Source: Bacteroidota bacterium | Lineage (GTDB): Bacteria > Bacteroidota > Bacteroidia > B-17B0 > Aurantibacillaceae | Reading direction: 5' to 3' | Assembly (NCBI GenBank): GCA_025362395.1 | Contig: JANYGK010000009.1 | Coordinates: 62,001-126,000, forward strand | DNA length: 64,000 nt | Shown: piece after piece, positions 27,177 to 35,586 of the stretch | How the letters are laid out: each line of letters starts with the position of its first letter | How positions within the stretch are numbered: position 1 is the first letter of the stretch | The notes under the pieces: generated by a model | What the model saw: the letters and a program-made list of their open reading frames with translations, nothing else | Database searches by the model: none | Told to the model about the DNA's origin: nothing | Program-made: the position numbers and the translations under genes

Positions 27177-28082
27177 TTATTTCAATTCTATATGTTCATC
27201 TATTAAAAAGTCTTTTACCGTTGTCCAACGCATGCCGGTATATCTGTTGTTATCGTAAGCGGTAAAAATCACACGTCCTTCCATCATATCCCTCATATAT
27301 TGCATGCCTTGCCATGCAGGGTAAAGTTCCTTAGGTGAAGGAGAAAAAAAACGAGTGATCTTTATGATCATGTTTAATAAACCGATACCTCCCGGCCTGA
27401 ACAATTTATAGTCTTTACCGGTAAGTTCGGTTAACACTTTTACAAAGCCGTTGCACGTTAACCTGTCGCCTGCTATTCGCATATATCTTGGCGTATTGGT
27501 ATCTAAAGCAACCTTTGCGGTAAACTCTGCAATATTATGAGTTGTTGTAAATTCAATGATCTGATTCGGATCTCCCCAACAAAGAATTCGCTTTTTTTTA
27601 ATTAAGATAAGCGGCATATCGGTTACCAACAAATCCATAAACGCACCGTTAAATACAGTTGTTAACTTAATGGGCACTGTATCAGCATAACTGTCAAACT
27701 CTCTCCTGAGATCTAAATTCCTGTTTTGGCCTACAATTAAATTTGTATAATCACTTGCAAAGCCACTCGGGATAAACCTTGGAACATTGGCGGCAACAGC
27801 TGCATCCAACAGTATTTTTTGAGAATCAATAATGGTTTCTTTTAAGCCTGCCAAAGCAGAAACGACGCAATCAACACCCAAACATACGTTTACCACTTCT
27901 TTTTTATCAGCCATATTAATCTTAAAAACATGTACCCCTTTTTTCTCCAATGTATTTACTTTTAAAGGATCCGTTTCTAAACGCACGATCGCTTTTACGA
28001 TGGCTCCTTTTGCAAGCAAAGCGTCTATTATTTTCTCTCCTAAATTTCCTGTAGCGCCCGCTACCAGTATTGTATTTTCCAT
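27177..28082 (-). CDS. NmrA-like NAD(P)-binding oxidoreductase
   Basis: A Rossmann-fold protein of the atypical short-chain dehydrogenase/isoflavone-reductase group. The dinucleotide motif is GATGNLGEKI near the N-terminus, followed by a basic residue after strand 2 (AIVRLE, favouring NADPH), VVSALAG and FIPSGFASD. I place the start at 28082 (MENTILVAG), directly before the first strand. An in-frame start at 28136 would add 18 residues of no known fold. At about 301 residues it matches the family. Substrate unknown. It converges on the Ig-repeat gene across 208 bp that hold only a small hairpin (27057-27072). Confidence 0.85.
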   Translation of the reverse strand: MENTILVAGATGNLGEKIIDALLAKGAIVKAIVRLETDPLKVNTLEKKGVHVFKINMADKKEVVNVCLGVDCVVSALAGLKETIIDSQKILLDAAVAANVPRFIPSGFASDYTNLIVGQNRNLDLRREFDSYADTVPIKLTTVFNGAFMDLLVTDMPLILIKKKRILCWGDPNQIIEFTTTHNIAEFTAKVALDTNTPRYMRIAGDRLTCNGFVKVLTELTGKDYKLFRPGGIGLLNMIIKITRFFSPSPKELYPAWQGMQYMRDMMEGRVIFTAYDNNRYTGMRWTTVKDFLIDEHIELK

Positions 28083-28166
28083 ACTTAATAATTTATTGTA
28101 TAACGGTGAGTGGTATATATCTGCTTGCAATAACATACCCGGCAGCTGATTGTTTACTAACGTCAG

Positions 28167-29216
28167 CTAAACCTTAACAGCCCAACGCAGCTTAGCCGAT
28201 CGGGCCCGTGGATTCGTATTTGATTCCTCTGTGGAAGGTCTGATGGGATCAGGAGCAACTTCACTGTACACTCCTTCACGACATAAACGTTGAAATGATT
28301 TTTTAACGCGTCGGTCTTCACCTGAATGAAATGACAGTATGGCTACGCGTCCGCCCGGAGCAAGTGCAAAAGGAAGCTTTTCTAAAAATTTATCCAATAC
28401 GCCAAACTCATTGTTTACTTCAATGCGTAGTGCCTGAAAGCAGCGTTGACAGGATTTTTTAATGTCCTCTTTGCGGTTTTTTTCAGGAAGAAACTCCAAC
28501 GCTTCTTTAATGATGTGTTGCAATTGTGTGGTGGTTGCTATAACTGTTCCTTTTGCCATAGCCGTTATAATAGCTTTGGCAATGGGCTCATAATGCGGTT
28601 CGTCGGCATTCTCAATAAACAGGTGTTGTAATGTATCGAATGAAATTGTTTTCAAAAGAGCTGCTGCCGACTTCCCGCTTTTAGGATTAAGCCTTAAATC
28701 TAACGGGCCTTCTACTTTAAATGTAAAGCCTCGTTCAGGATTATCTATTTGCATAGAAGATACACCCAGATCCGCCAATACAAAATTCAAAGGGCCGGCC
28801 TCTTCAGCAATCAGGTCTATTCCTGAAAAGTTCATTTTCTTAATCACAACTACTTCAGGCCCATAGCCCAATGCTGACAGGCGCTCCCTTGTTTTTGGCA
28901 ATTCAAAAGGATCCACGTCCATAGCAAATAAGCGTCCTCCCGGCAACAACCGTTTTATCATCTCTACGCTGTGTCCACCATAACCCAGGGTAGCATCCAG
29001 TCCTGTTTGCCCGGGAATTATTTTAAGGAAGTCCATTATTTCATTCACGCAAATAGGCCGGTGCATGCCTGCCGGTGTCCGCCCTTGCTCTATTACTTTC
29101 GCCACATCCTCCGAATAACTTTCAGGCTCAAGCTCTTTGTATTTATCTTTAAAAGATTGCGGGTGCGTACCTTTATACCGGGCACGACGGACACGCTTTG
29201 GCTCCTGATCGTTCAT
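28167..29216 (-). CDS. rsmH: RsmH-type 16S rRNA (cytosine-1402-N4)-methyltransferase, N-terminally extended
   Basis: A SAM-dependent methyltransferase of the MraW/RsmH family, with HRPICVNEIMDFL, DATLGYGGHS (SAM loop), ADLGVSSMQID, ERGFTFKVEGPLDLR, the SCQRCFQALRIEVNNE segment and SFHSGEDRRVK-type C-terminal motifs (ILSFHSGEDR). It modifies C1402 of the ribosomal P site. At 349 residues it is about 40 longer than the dcw-cluster enzyme because of a basic N-terminal extension (RRARYKGTHPQSFKDKYKEL). It does not sit beside mraZ, ftsL or ftsI here. It may be the only copy or a diverged paralogue. Confidence 0.85.
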   Translation of the reverse strand: MNDQEPKRVRRARYKGTHPQSFKDKYKELEPESYSEDVAKVIEQGRTPAGMHRPICVNEIMDFLKIIPGQTGLDATLGYGGHSVEMIKRLLPGGRLFAMDVDPFELPKTRERLSALGYGPEVVVIKKMNFSGIDLIAEEAGPLNFVLADLGVSSMQIDNPERGFTFKVEGPLDLRLNPKSGKSAAALLKTISFDTLQHLFIENADEPHYEPIAKAIITAMAKGTVIATTTQLQHIIKEALEFLPEKNRKEDIKKSCQRCFQALRIEVNNEFGVLDKFLEKLPFALAPGGRVAILSFHSGEDRRVKKSFQRLCREGVYSEVAPDPIRPSTEESNTNPRARSAKLRWAVKV

Positions 29217-29479
29217 ACTTGTAAAGCTAAGCTTTTAAGCGCGGCAAATGATAAAGATTTGTAATGAGGATTTTTGGTATATAGTATCGCTAAATGAACT
29301 AACCTTTAAAAAAATCGGGTCGGAATTTTAAGCGCTAAATGTATTTGTAAAATGTGTTGTAGTAAGTTTCGTTTCATATTCTAATCCTCATCATAGTTTT
29401 TGTACCATGGCATATTAAACAATTAGTTTAGGATTTAAAAAGGACTGATTCTTTATATAACTTATAATATATAAAAACT

Positions 29480-31501
29480 CTATTTCTCCTTTAATAATTT
29501 TTCAAGTCCATACATCTCATCTCTTAAACGAGCGGCTTCCATAAAGTCCATTTCTTTAGAAGCCCTTAGCATAGCTGTTTTTAGCTTGGTAATTTGTTTT
29601 TTCAACTCATCGGCATTCATATACTGAACCACGGGATCGGCCGCATAACTTATTTCTTCAGGCTCTAAATAAGCTTTCACCAATTTACCGTCTGCCCTCA
29701 CTTCAATACCTGAATTAGGCTGCAACAACATTTTTTTACCGGCTTGCTTAGGTGTGATACCATTCTTAAAATTATATTCAATTTGTTTTTGGCGGCGGCG
29801 GGCCGTTTCTTCAATAGTCTGTTTCATACTGTCGGTCATCCTGTCCGCATACATAATTACACGTCCATTTACATTACGTGCTGCCCTACCCGTTGTTTGC
29901 ACCAAGCTTCTCACATTTCTTAAAAAGCCTTCTTTATCCGCATCTAAAATACATACCAATGATACTTCCGGTAAATCCAATCCTTCTCTTAATAAATTGA
30001 TCCCGATCAATACATCAAACATACCAACTCTTAGCTGTCGTAAAATTTCAATCCTATCTAATGTATCCACTTCACTGTGAATGTAACGGCAGCGGATCTG
30101 TAATTTGGTTAAATATTTAGTCAGTTCTTCTGCCATTCGCTTTGTAAGTGTGGTTACCAGTACACGCTCATCTCTTTCAACCACATGATGAATTTGATCC
30201 AGCAGATCATCTACCTGGTTGGTTGCCGGCCTTACTTCAATGATAGGGTCTAAAATTCCTGTTGGTCTTATCAATTGCTCAACTACAATTCCTTCGGCTT
30301 TTTTCAATTCATATTCCGCCGGAGTAGCTGATATATAAATGGCTTGGTTAGTCAGCATTTCAAATTCTTCAAATTTTAAAGGGCGGTTATCTAATGCTGA
30401 GGGTAACCGAAAACCATATTCTACCAAATTTTGTTTACGTGATAAGTCACCGCCGAACATAGCGCCTATCTGCGGAATGGTTACGTGACTTTCATCCACC
30501 ATCAGTAAAAAATCATCCGGAAAATAATCCATTAAACAGAACGGGCGCGTGCCCGGTAAGCGACCGTCCAAATAGCGCGAATAATTTTCAATACCGCTGC
30601 AATAGCCCAATTCACGCATCATTTCAAGGTCGTAGTTAACACGCTCTTCAATACGTTTGGCTTCGAGCTCCTTACCCTGTGATTTAAAAAAGGCAACATG
30701 CTTTTCAAGATCTTCACTGATTTGGAACATCGCGCGCTCAATAGTTCCCGGAGCTGTTACAAATATGTTTGCGGGATAAATATTAAAGGCGTCAAATTTT
30801 TCAATAACAATTCCTGATTCTGTATCAAAGGTTTCAATACTTTCAATCTCATCACCAAAAAAACTGACACGTACACTGTGATCGGTATAGGATAAATTTA
30901 CATCTACCGTATCACCTTTTACCCTGAAAGTGCTGCGCTTAAACTCTTCGGTAGTACGGGAATACAAAGCACCCACTAAAAGATGCAATAATTTGTTACG
31001 GGAAATTACTTTTCCTTTTTCTATAGAAATAATGTTTTTCCTGAAATCGGTCGGATTACCAATACCGTAAATACAGGATACAGAACAGATCACGATGACA
31101 TCTCTTCTTCCGGACAATAACGCGGAAGAAGCGCTGATCCTCAGTTTTTCGATCTCGTCATTAATTTGCAGGTCTTTTTCTATATACGTTCCGGTGGTCG
31201 GCAAATAGGCCTCGGGTTGATAGTAATCGTAATAGCTTACAAAATATTCTACCGCGTTGTTTGGAAAAAATTGTTTGAACTCGCTGTATAACTGTGCCGC
31301 AAGCGTTTTATTATGACTTAAAATAAGCGTTGGTTTATTTACCTGCTGTATCACGTTGGCAGCCGTAAATGTTTTACCTGAACCCGTAACACCTAATAAT
31401 ACCTGGTGTTTGGTATTGGAGTTTATTCCTTCTACCAACTGCTTTATGGCTGTCGGTTGATCGCCCGTGGGCACAAATTCTGAAATAAGTTGAAAAGACA
31501 T
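29480..31501 (-). CDS. uvrB: Excinuclease ABC subunit B
   Basis: DNA-damage verification helicase of nucleotide excision repair, 673 residues and full length. Seen in order: GVTGSGKT Walker A (residues about 38-45), the beta-hairpin region YYDYYQPEAYLPTTGTYIEK, DESHVTIPQ (Walker B-like), SATPAEYE, the helicase C-terminal motifs GINLLREGLDLPEV and QTTGRAARN, and a C-terminal UVR domain (last 40 residues, KAMLRASKEMDFMEAARLRDEM) that contacts UvrC. It is transcribed alone, with 263 bp to rsmH and 125 bp to meaB. Confidence 0.98.
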   Translation of the reverse strand: MSFQLISEFVPTGDQPTAIKQLVEGINSNTKHQVLLGVTGSGKTFTAANVIQQVNKPTLILSHNKTLAAQLYSEFKQFFPNNAVEYFVSYYDYYQPEAYLPTTGTYIEKDLQINDEIEKLRISASSALLSGRRDVIVICSVSCIYGIGNPTDFRKNIISIEKGKVISRNKLLHLLVGALYSRTTEEFKRSTFRVKGDTVDVNLSYTDHSVRVSFFGDEIESIETFDTESGIVIEKFDAFNIYPANIFVTAPGTIERAMFQISEDLEKHVAFFKSQGKELEAKRIEERVNYDLEMMRELGYCSGIENYSRYLDGRLPGTRPFCLMDYFPDDFLLMVDESHVTIPQIGAMFGGDLSRKQNLVEYGFRLPSALDNRPLKFEEFEMLTNQAIYISATPAEYELKKAEGIVVEQLIRPTGILDPIIEVRPATNQVDDLLDQIHHVVERDERVLVTTLTKRMAEELTKYLTKLQIRCRYIHSEVDTLDRIEILRQLRVGMFDVLIGINLLREGLDLPEVSLVCILDADKEGFLRNVRSLVQTTGRAARNVNGRVIMYADRMTDSMKQTIEETARRRQKQIEYNFKNGITPKQAGKKMLLQPNSGIEVRADGKLVKAYLEPEEISYAADPVVQYMNADELKKQITKLKTAMLRASKEMDFMEAARLRDEMYGLEKLLKEK

Positions 31502-31626
31502 TGTATAAAGATAATATCAAATTGACCCAAAAGGGTGTTAATAAATGTAATTATTTTTGTGATTAATGAAATTTTTAACCACATAGAAACATAGAAAAAC
31601 TAAGATAATACTATGCCTTCATTAAA

Positions 31627-32604
31627 TTATATTTTTTTGAAAAGGTCCATCACAGCCTGATAAGGATTAACTGCATTTTGTTTGAGTCGGTTTTCTATTT
31701 TTTGAATTTCGGCTTTCATGTTTGGATCAGCATAAAAACGATCGATCAACATATCGTGAATAGTCTGGTGCAGCCATTGTGTAGACTGATGATCTCGTTT
31801 ACTTTCAAAAAAACCGTTAGCAATTGTATGACGTTTGTATTTATCAATCATATCATACACTTCCTTAATCCCTCTGTTTTCAGTGCTTGAGCAGGTTAAT
31901 ACTTCAGGGATCCAATTACTTTCCGTCGGTGGAAATAAATGCAGGGCATTTGCATATTCTCCTCGGGCCATTTTAGCTTTATCTAAATTAGTGCCGTCCG
32001 CTTTGGTAATGACCATACCATCGGCCATTTCCATAATGCCGCGCTTAATGCCCTGCAATTCATCACCTGCGCCGGCCAACATTAATAATAAAAAAAAATC
32101 GGTCAGCTGATGCACCGCTGTTTCGCTCTGCCCTACTCCCACTGTTTCTACAAGAATATAATCATAGCCGGCTGCTTCACAAATAATGATACTTTCTTTT
32201 GTTTTTCGGGCAACGCCACCTAAGCTTCCGGAGCTTGGCGAAGGACGAATAAACGCTTTCGGATGAATGGATAATTGTTCCATCCGTGTTTTATCGCCCA
32301 ATATACTTCCTTTACTTAGTTGGCTGCTGGGATCAATAGCCAATACAGCAAGCTTATGTCCGCGTTCAATAACTTCCAACCCAAAGCTTTCAATAAAAGT
32401 ACTTTTACCGACACCGGGAACTCCTGTTATTCCTAATCTGAATGATTTGCCGCTGTGTTGAATAATAGCATTTATGATTTGTTGAGCTTGTTCCTGATGC
32501 TCATGCTTTGTAGATTCTACAAGGGTTATGGCTTTACTGACATAAGAGATATTTGATGATAAGATCCCGTCCGTAAATTCAGTTATGTTAAAGGTGTTTT
32601 TCAA
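31627..32604 (-). CDS. meaB: Methylmalonyl-CoA mutase-associated GTPase MeaB
   Basis: A 325-residue G3E-family P-loop GTPase that gates cofactor loading and protects adenosylcobalamin-dependent methylmalonyl-CoA mutase. Visible: GITGVPGVGKSTFIE (Walker A, about residues 58-72), AIDPSSQLSKGSILGDKTRM, RPSPSSGSLGGVARKT, ETVGVGQSE (switch/Walker B) and TKADG (base recognition). No mutase gene is adjacent. The length and the C-terminal dimerisation arm (last 50 residues) are typical. Confidence 0.95.
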   Translation of the reverse strand: MKNTFNITEFTDGILSSNISYVSKAITLVESTKHEHQEQAQQIINAIIQHSGKSFRLGITGVPGVGKSTFIESFGLEVIERGHKLAVLAIDPSSQLSKGSILGDKTRMEQLSIHPKAFIRPSPSSGSLGGVARKTKESIIICEAAGYDYILVETVGVGQSETAVHQLTDFFLLLMLAGAGDELQGIKRGIMEMADGMVITKADGTNLDKAKMARGEYANALHLFPPTESNWIPEVLTCSSTENRGIKEVYDMIDKYKRHTIANGFFESKRDHQSTQWLHQTIHDMLIDRFYADPNMKAEIQKIENRLKQNAVNPYQAVMDLFKKI

Positions 32605-32674
32605 AAACTATTTATAAATTTTATTAGGATGCTTTTTTTGCAAAAATTACTTTATAGAACTATCGTTGTTTTAA

Positions 32675-32773
32675 CTAAGAATGAGCATACTTTCTAACTT
32701 CCTTTATAGAATACAATTTATCCTTTCCTAATTTATGATTATGCAATTCATTTTTTATACCGAATGCTTTCAT
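32675..32773 (-). CDS. Candidate small protein (32 residues)
   Basis: The frame begins MKAFGIKNELHNHKLGKD and ends YAHS. It is rich in Lys and His, with no hydrophobic segment. Its main support is a perfect -7 element (TAAATTTG on the minus strand, 32791-32798), whose last base is 17 nt before the ATG. There is no recognisable family and no ribosome binding site, so it may also be chance. Confidence 0.3.
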   Translation of the reverse strand: MKAFGIKNELHNHKLGKDKLYSIKEVRKYAHS

Positions 32774-32790
32774 TTTTATGTTGGCCTAAA

Positions 32791-32798
32791 CAAATTTA
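32791..32798 (-). promoter_or_regulatory. Bacteroidota -7 promoter element
   Basis: TAAATTTG on the minus strand, located between the VF530-family gene and the 32-codon frame. It could drive that small frame, or a leader for meaB about 200 nt further on. Confidence 0.4.
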
Positions 32799-32804
32799 AT
32801 TAAA

Positions 32805-33017
32805 TTAATCAAAACTCTTTAAATACAATTCCTCTACTTTTTTTCGTGCCCAAGGTGTTTTGCGTAAAAAGTTTAAGCTTGATTTGATGCTCGGGTTTTC
32901 TTTAAAACAATTAATGTCAATATTGTAGGCAAGCCCATCCCAACGGTAACGCAACACCAATTCTTCCAAAATAGACTGAAGGGTTTTACCGTGCAAAGGA
33001 TTGTTTGGTTGAGTCAT
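32805..33017 (-). CDS. VF530 family (DUF2132) DNA-binding-like protein
   Basis: A 70-residue protein with the family hallmarks [16 protein letters not shown], a central [24 protein letters not shown] segment and a C-terminal KVEELYLKS. Members (PF09905) adopt a small helical fold and are thought to bind DNA, although their physiological role is undefined. The start is 6 nt after the murQ stop, so the two genes are probably cotranscribed. Confidence 0.88.
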   Translation of the reverse strand: MTQPNNPLHGKTLQSILEELVLRYRWDGLAYNIDINCFKENPSIKSSLNFLRKTPWARKKVEELYLKSFD

Positions 33018-33023
33018 ATTGAA

Positions 33024-33830
33024 TTATTTAAAACTCTCTGTTGCTTTCCGAACACTGCCATGTTTTAACAACAAGGCTTTGGCAGCTTCATAATCTTCGA
33101 GCCCGGTGTTTTTCATGATCATTCGTGTGCCCCTGTCAACCAACTTATTATTACTTAAAGCCATGTCCACCATTTTATTTCCTTTTACTCTTCCCAGTTT
33201 TATCATCACGGATGTTGAGATCATATTCAACACCAACTTCTGCGCAGTACCCGATTTCATTCGGGTTGAACCTGTTACGAACTCCGGCCCCACAATTACT
33301 TCAACCGGAAATTTAGCGGCGGCAGCAACAGGTGAACCGTTATTACATACAATGCAACCGGTTTGAATAGTATATTTATTACAGGTTTCCAATGCTCCAA
33401 TGATGTAGGGCGTTGTGCCCGATGCGGCAATTCCTACCACAACATCATTTAAATTTATATTGTAGGTTTTAAGATCTTCCCACCCTTGATTAATATCATC
33501 TTCCGCAAACTCAACCGCTTTACGAATGGCAGTATCCCCGCCTGCAATTAAACCTACTACCCTCCCCTGCTCAATACCGTATGTTGGCGGACATTCGCTT
33601 GCATCTAATATCCCTAAGCGTCCGCTGGTTCCGGCACCCATATAAAACAACCTTCCTCCACCTTGCATTTTCTCAACAATAACCTCTACCAGTTTTTCTA
33701 TTTGTGGAATCGCTATAGCTACGGCTAAGGGAACACTCGCATCTTCTTTGTTCATGTTCCGCAACAGTTCCTGAACGCTCATGTGTTCAAGGTTTGTGTA
33801 GTATGAATCGGCTTCGGTTTGTTTATCCAT
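33024..33830 (-). CDS. murQ: N-acetylmuramic acid 6-phosphate etherase
   Basis: A SIS-domain lyase that cleaves the lactyl ether of MurNAc-6-phosphate in cell-wall recycling. Signature segments: TEADSYYTNLEHMSVQEL at the N-terminus, MGAGTSGRLGILDASECPPTYG (sugar-phosphate site), GIAASGTTPYIIGAL and GPEFVTGSTRMKSGTAQK. At 268 residues it is slightly shorter than the roughly 300-residue enzymes because the C-terminal helical tail is reduced, as in other Bacteroidota. It lies upstream of the VF530 gene. Confidence 0.95.
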   Translation of the reverse strand: MDKQTEADSYYTNLEHMSVQELLRNMNKEDASVPLAVAIAIPQIEKLVEVIVEKMQGGGRLFYMGAGTSGRLGILDASECPPTYGIEQGRVVGLIAGGDTAIRKAVEFAEDDINQGWEDLKTYNINLNDVVVGIAASGTTPYIIGALETCNKYTIQTGCIVCNNGSPVAAAAKFPVEVIVGPEFVTGSTRMKSGTAQKLVLNMISTSVMIKLGRVKGNKMVDMALSNNKLVDRGTRMIMKNTGLEDYEAAKALLLKHGSVRKATESFK

Positions 33831-33850
33831 ATTGATATATAGTTATTTGA

Positions 33851-33913
33851 AAGATTAAAGTATTAAGATTAAAGATTAGTTAAACGTATAGCAGATCTTA
33901 ATACTTTAATCTT
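33851..33913. repeat. AT-only-rich 19-bp perfect inverted repeat
   Basis: Arms 33851-33869 (AAGATTAAAGTATTAAGAT) and 33895-33913 (its exact reverse complement) with a 25-nt loop, between the sigma-54 regulator gene and murQ. A T run follows on the plus strand, but both flanking genes are on the minus strand. A dispersed repeat or a structured intergenic element is therefore more likely than a conventional terminator. Confidence 0.6.
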
Positions 33914-33922
33914 ATATCTTTT

Positions 33923-35074
33923 TTACGCGAATTGCTTCACGTCTTTATCCGTAATTTCTTTACCGCATAAAATAATTAAACGCTCAATCACATTTCTGAA
34001 TTCACGGATGTTGCCTGTCCAATCTTTCTTCTGTAATTCTGCAAAGCCGGCTTTCGAAATTGTTTTTAAAGGCATACCGTAATCACTGCAGATCATATTT
34101 ATAAAATGCTCTGCAAGCATTGGTATGTCTTCTTTACGATCGTTTAATGACGGAACGTTAATAGGAATTACACTTAATCGGTGAAACAGATCTTCCCTGA
34201 ATTCTCCTCTTTCAATTTCTTTTCGAAGGTCTTTATTGGTTGCCGCTAAAATTCTTACATCTACTTTTATTTCTTTATCACCGCCTACGCGTGTTATTTT
34301 ATTTTCTTGTAAGGCACGCAATACTTTTGCCTGTGCTGAAAGACTCATGTCTCCTATTTCATCTAAAAAAATAGTGCCTCCTTCCGCCAATTCAAATTTA
34401 CCTTTACGGGTTGCTACAGCGCTTGTAAAGGCCCCTTTTTCATGCCCAAATAATTCGCTTTCAATTAATTCACTTGGTATAGCCGCGCAATTCACTTCAA
34501 TTAAGGGGGCGTTGGCGCGATTGCTTTTAGTGTGAATTTCTCTTGCTACAAGCTCTTTGCCGCTTCCGTTACTGCCTGTAATTAAAACACGGGCATCCGT
34601 CGGAGCAACCTTTTCGATCATTTCACGCACATGGTTAAGAGCTTTTGAGTCTCCTATCATTTCATATGCTTTATTGATCTTCTTTTTAAGATTTTTAGTT
34701 TCCGTAACGAGCGATGTCTTATCCAATGCATTTCGTACTGCCACTAATAAACGGTTTAGATCAATCGGTTTAGCCAAATAATCGTAAGCCCCTTTTTTTA
34801 CGGTTTCAACAGCGGTTTCAATATTTCCGTGCCCGCTCATCATAATCAAAGAAGACTCTGTACCGTTAGCCATTAATTTTGTGAGTAATTCAACACCATC
34901 TAACTTTGGCATTTTAATATCACTTAATATGACATCGTAGTGTCCTTTCAATGCCATATCCAGCCCCTGCTGGCCGTCTTCGGCCTCTTCAACAGAATAT
35001 TTTTCAAATTCAAGAATTTCTTTAATAGATCTGCGAATGGCTTTTTCGTCATCAATGATCAGTATTTTTGGCAT
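33923..35074 (-). CDS. Sigma-54-dependent response regulator lacking a Fis-type DNA-binding domain
   Basis: A 383-residue NtrC-type regulator. The receiver domain covers 1-120 (DDEKAIRRS, phospho-acceptor in ILSDIKMPK, conserved KPIDLNRL). The AAA+ domain has the GSNGSGKEL Walker A, the sigma-54-contacting GAFTSA loop (in GHEKGAFTSA), IFLDEIGDM (Walker B) and a C-terminal R-finger region. The protein ends shortly after the AAA+ lid (KEITDKDVKQFA), with no helix-turn-helix. It may activate sigma-54 from solution or without specific enhancer binding, an arrangement seen in other Bacteroidota. Its histidine kinase is not adjacent. Confidence 0.92.
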   Translation of the reverse strand: MPKILIIDDEKAIRRSIKEILEFEKYSVEEAEDGQQGLDMALKGHYDVILSDIKMPKLDGVELLTKLMANGTESSLIMMSGHGNIETAVETVKKGAYDYLAKPIDLNRLLVAVRNALDKTSLVTETKNLKKKINKAYEMIGDSKALNHVREMIEKVAPTDARVLITGSNGSGKELVAREIHTKSNRANAPLIEVNCAAIPSELIESELFGHEKGAFTSAVATRKGKFELAEGGTIFLDEIGDMSLSAQAKVLRALQENKITRVGGDKEIKVDVRILAATNKDLRKEIERGEFREDLFHRLSVIPINVPSLNDRKEDIPMLAEHFINMICSDYGMPLKTISKAGFAELQKKDWTGNIREFRNVIERLIILCGKEITDKDVKQFA

Positions 35075-35076
35075 AA

Positions 35077-35493
35077 CTATCCTATTTTTTTACGTAATTG
35101 TTTTACTTCGCTCTTCACCTTTTTATTATTCAAACGTTTGGCTCTGGCTGCTTTGCTAATTTTGGTTGGTTTACGCGGCTTAAAAACTTTTAAAGCTGAA
35201 AGAATTACTTTATAAAATTTTTCCTTTACTAATTCTTTATTCTTTAACTGGGTACGATCTGTTTGTTCCTGTAAATGAAGGGTGTTTTCTTTATCTAATT
35301 TATTGGCCAGCTTATTTAATAACAAATCTCTTTCTTCACCGGTCAGTTTTTGAGACTCGGTAATATTAAACCACAGCTCTACCTTCATTTCAACCTTATT
35401 TACATTTTGTCCGCCGGCTCCGCCTGAACGTGCTGTTTTAAAAACACATTCTTTAATGAGCCCGCGTTCCTGTATGTCTTCAATTGTCTTCAT
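35077..35493 (-). CDS. ArfB-like class I release-factor-domain peptidyl-tRNA hydrolase
   Basis: A 138-residue protein carrying the catalytic GGQ in RSGGAGGQNVNKVEMKVEL (residues about 23-41) and a highly basic C-terminal tail (about 105-138), which in ArfB/YaeJ enters the mRNA channel of stalled ribosomes. It lacks the codon-recognition domain of RF1/RF2. It would release nascent chains on non-stop or stalled ribosomes. The stop lies 2 nt from the start of the response regulator gene. Confidence 0.9.
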   Translation of the reverse strand: MKTIEDIQERGLIKECVFKTARSGGAGGQNVNKVEMKVELWFNITESQKLTGEERDLLLNKLANKLDKENTLHLQEQTDRTQLKNKELVKEKFYKVILSALKVFKPRKPTKISKAARAKRLNNKKVKSEVKQLRKKIG

Positions 35494-35586
35494 TTCCTAC
35501 ACTGCCCTCTCCAAAGGGGATAAGCTTAACTCAAGATTAAAAATAAATTATTTTTATCCCTTAAGTCCAATAATCTCTTCAGTCTT

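Noticed and set aside
31560-31610. Repeat element upstream of uvrB (ACATAGAAACATAGAAA)
   Set aside because: Only two short copies of ACATAGAAA are visible, too little to call a repeat within this window.
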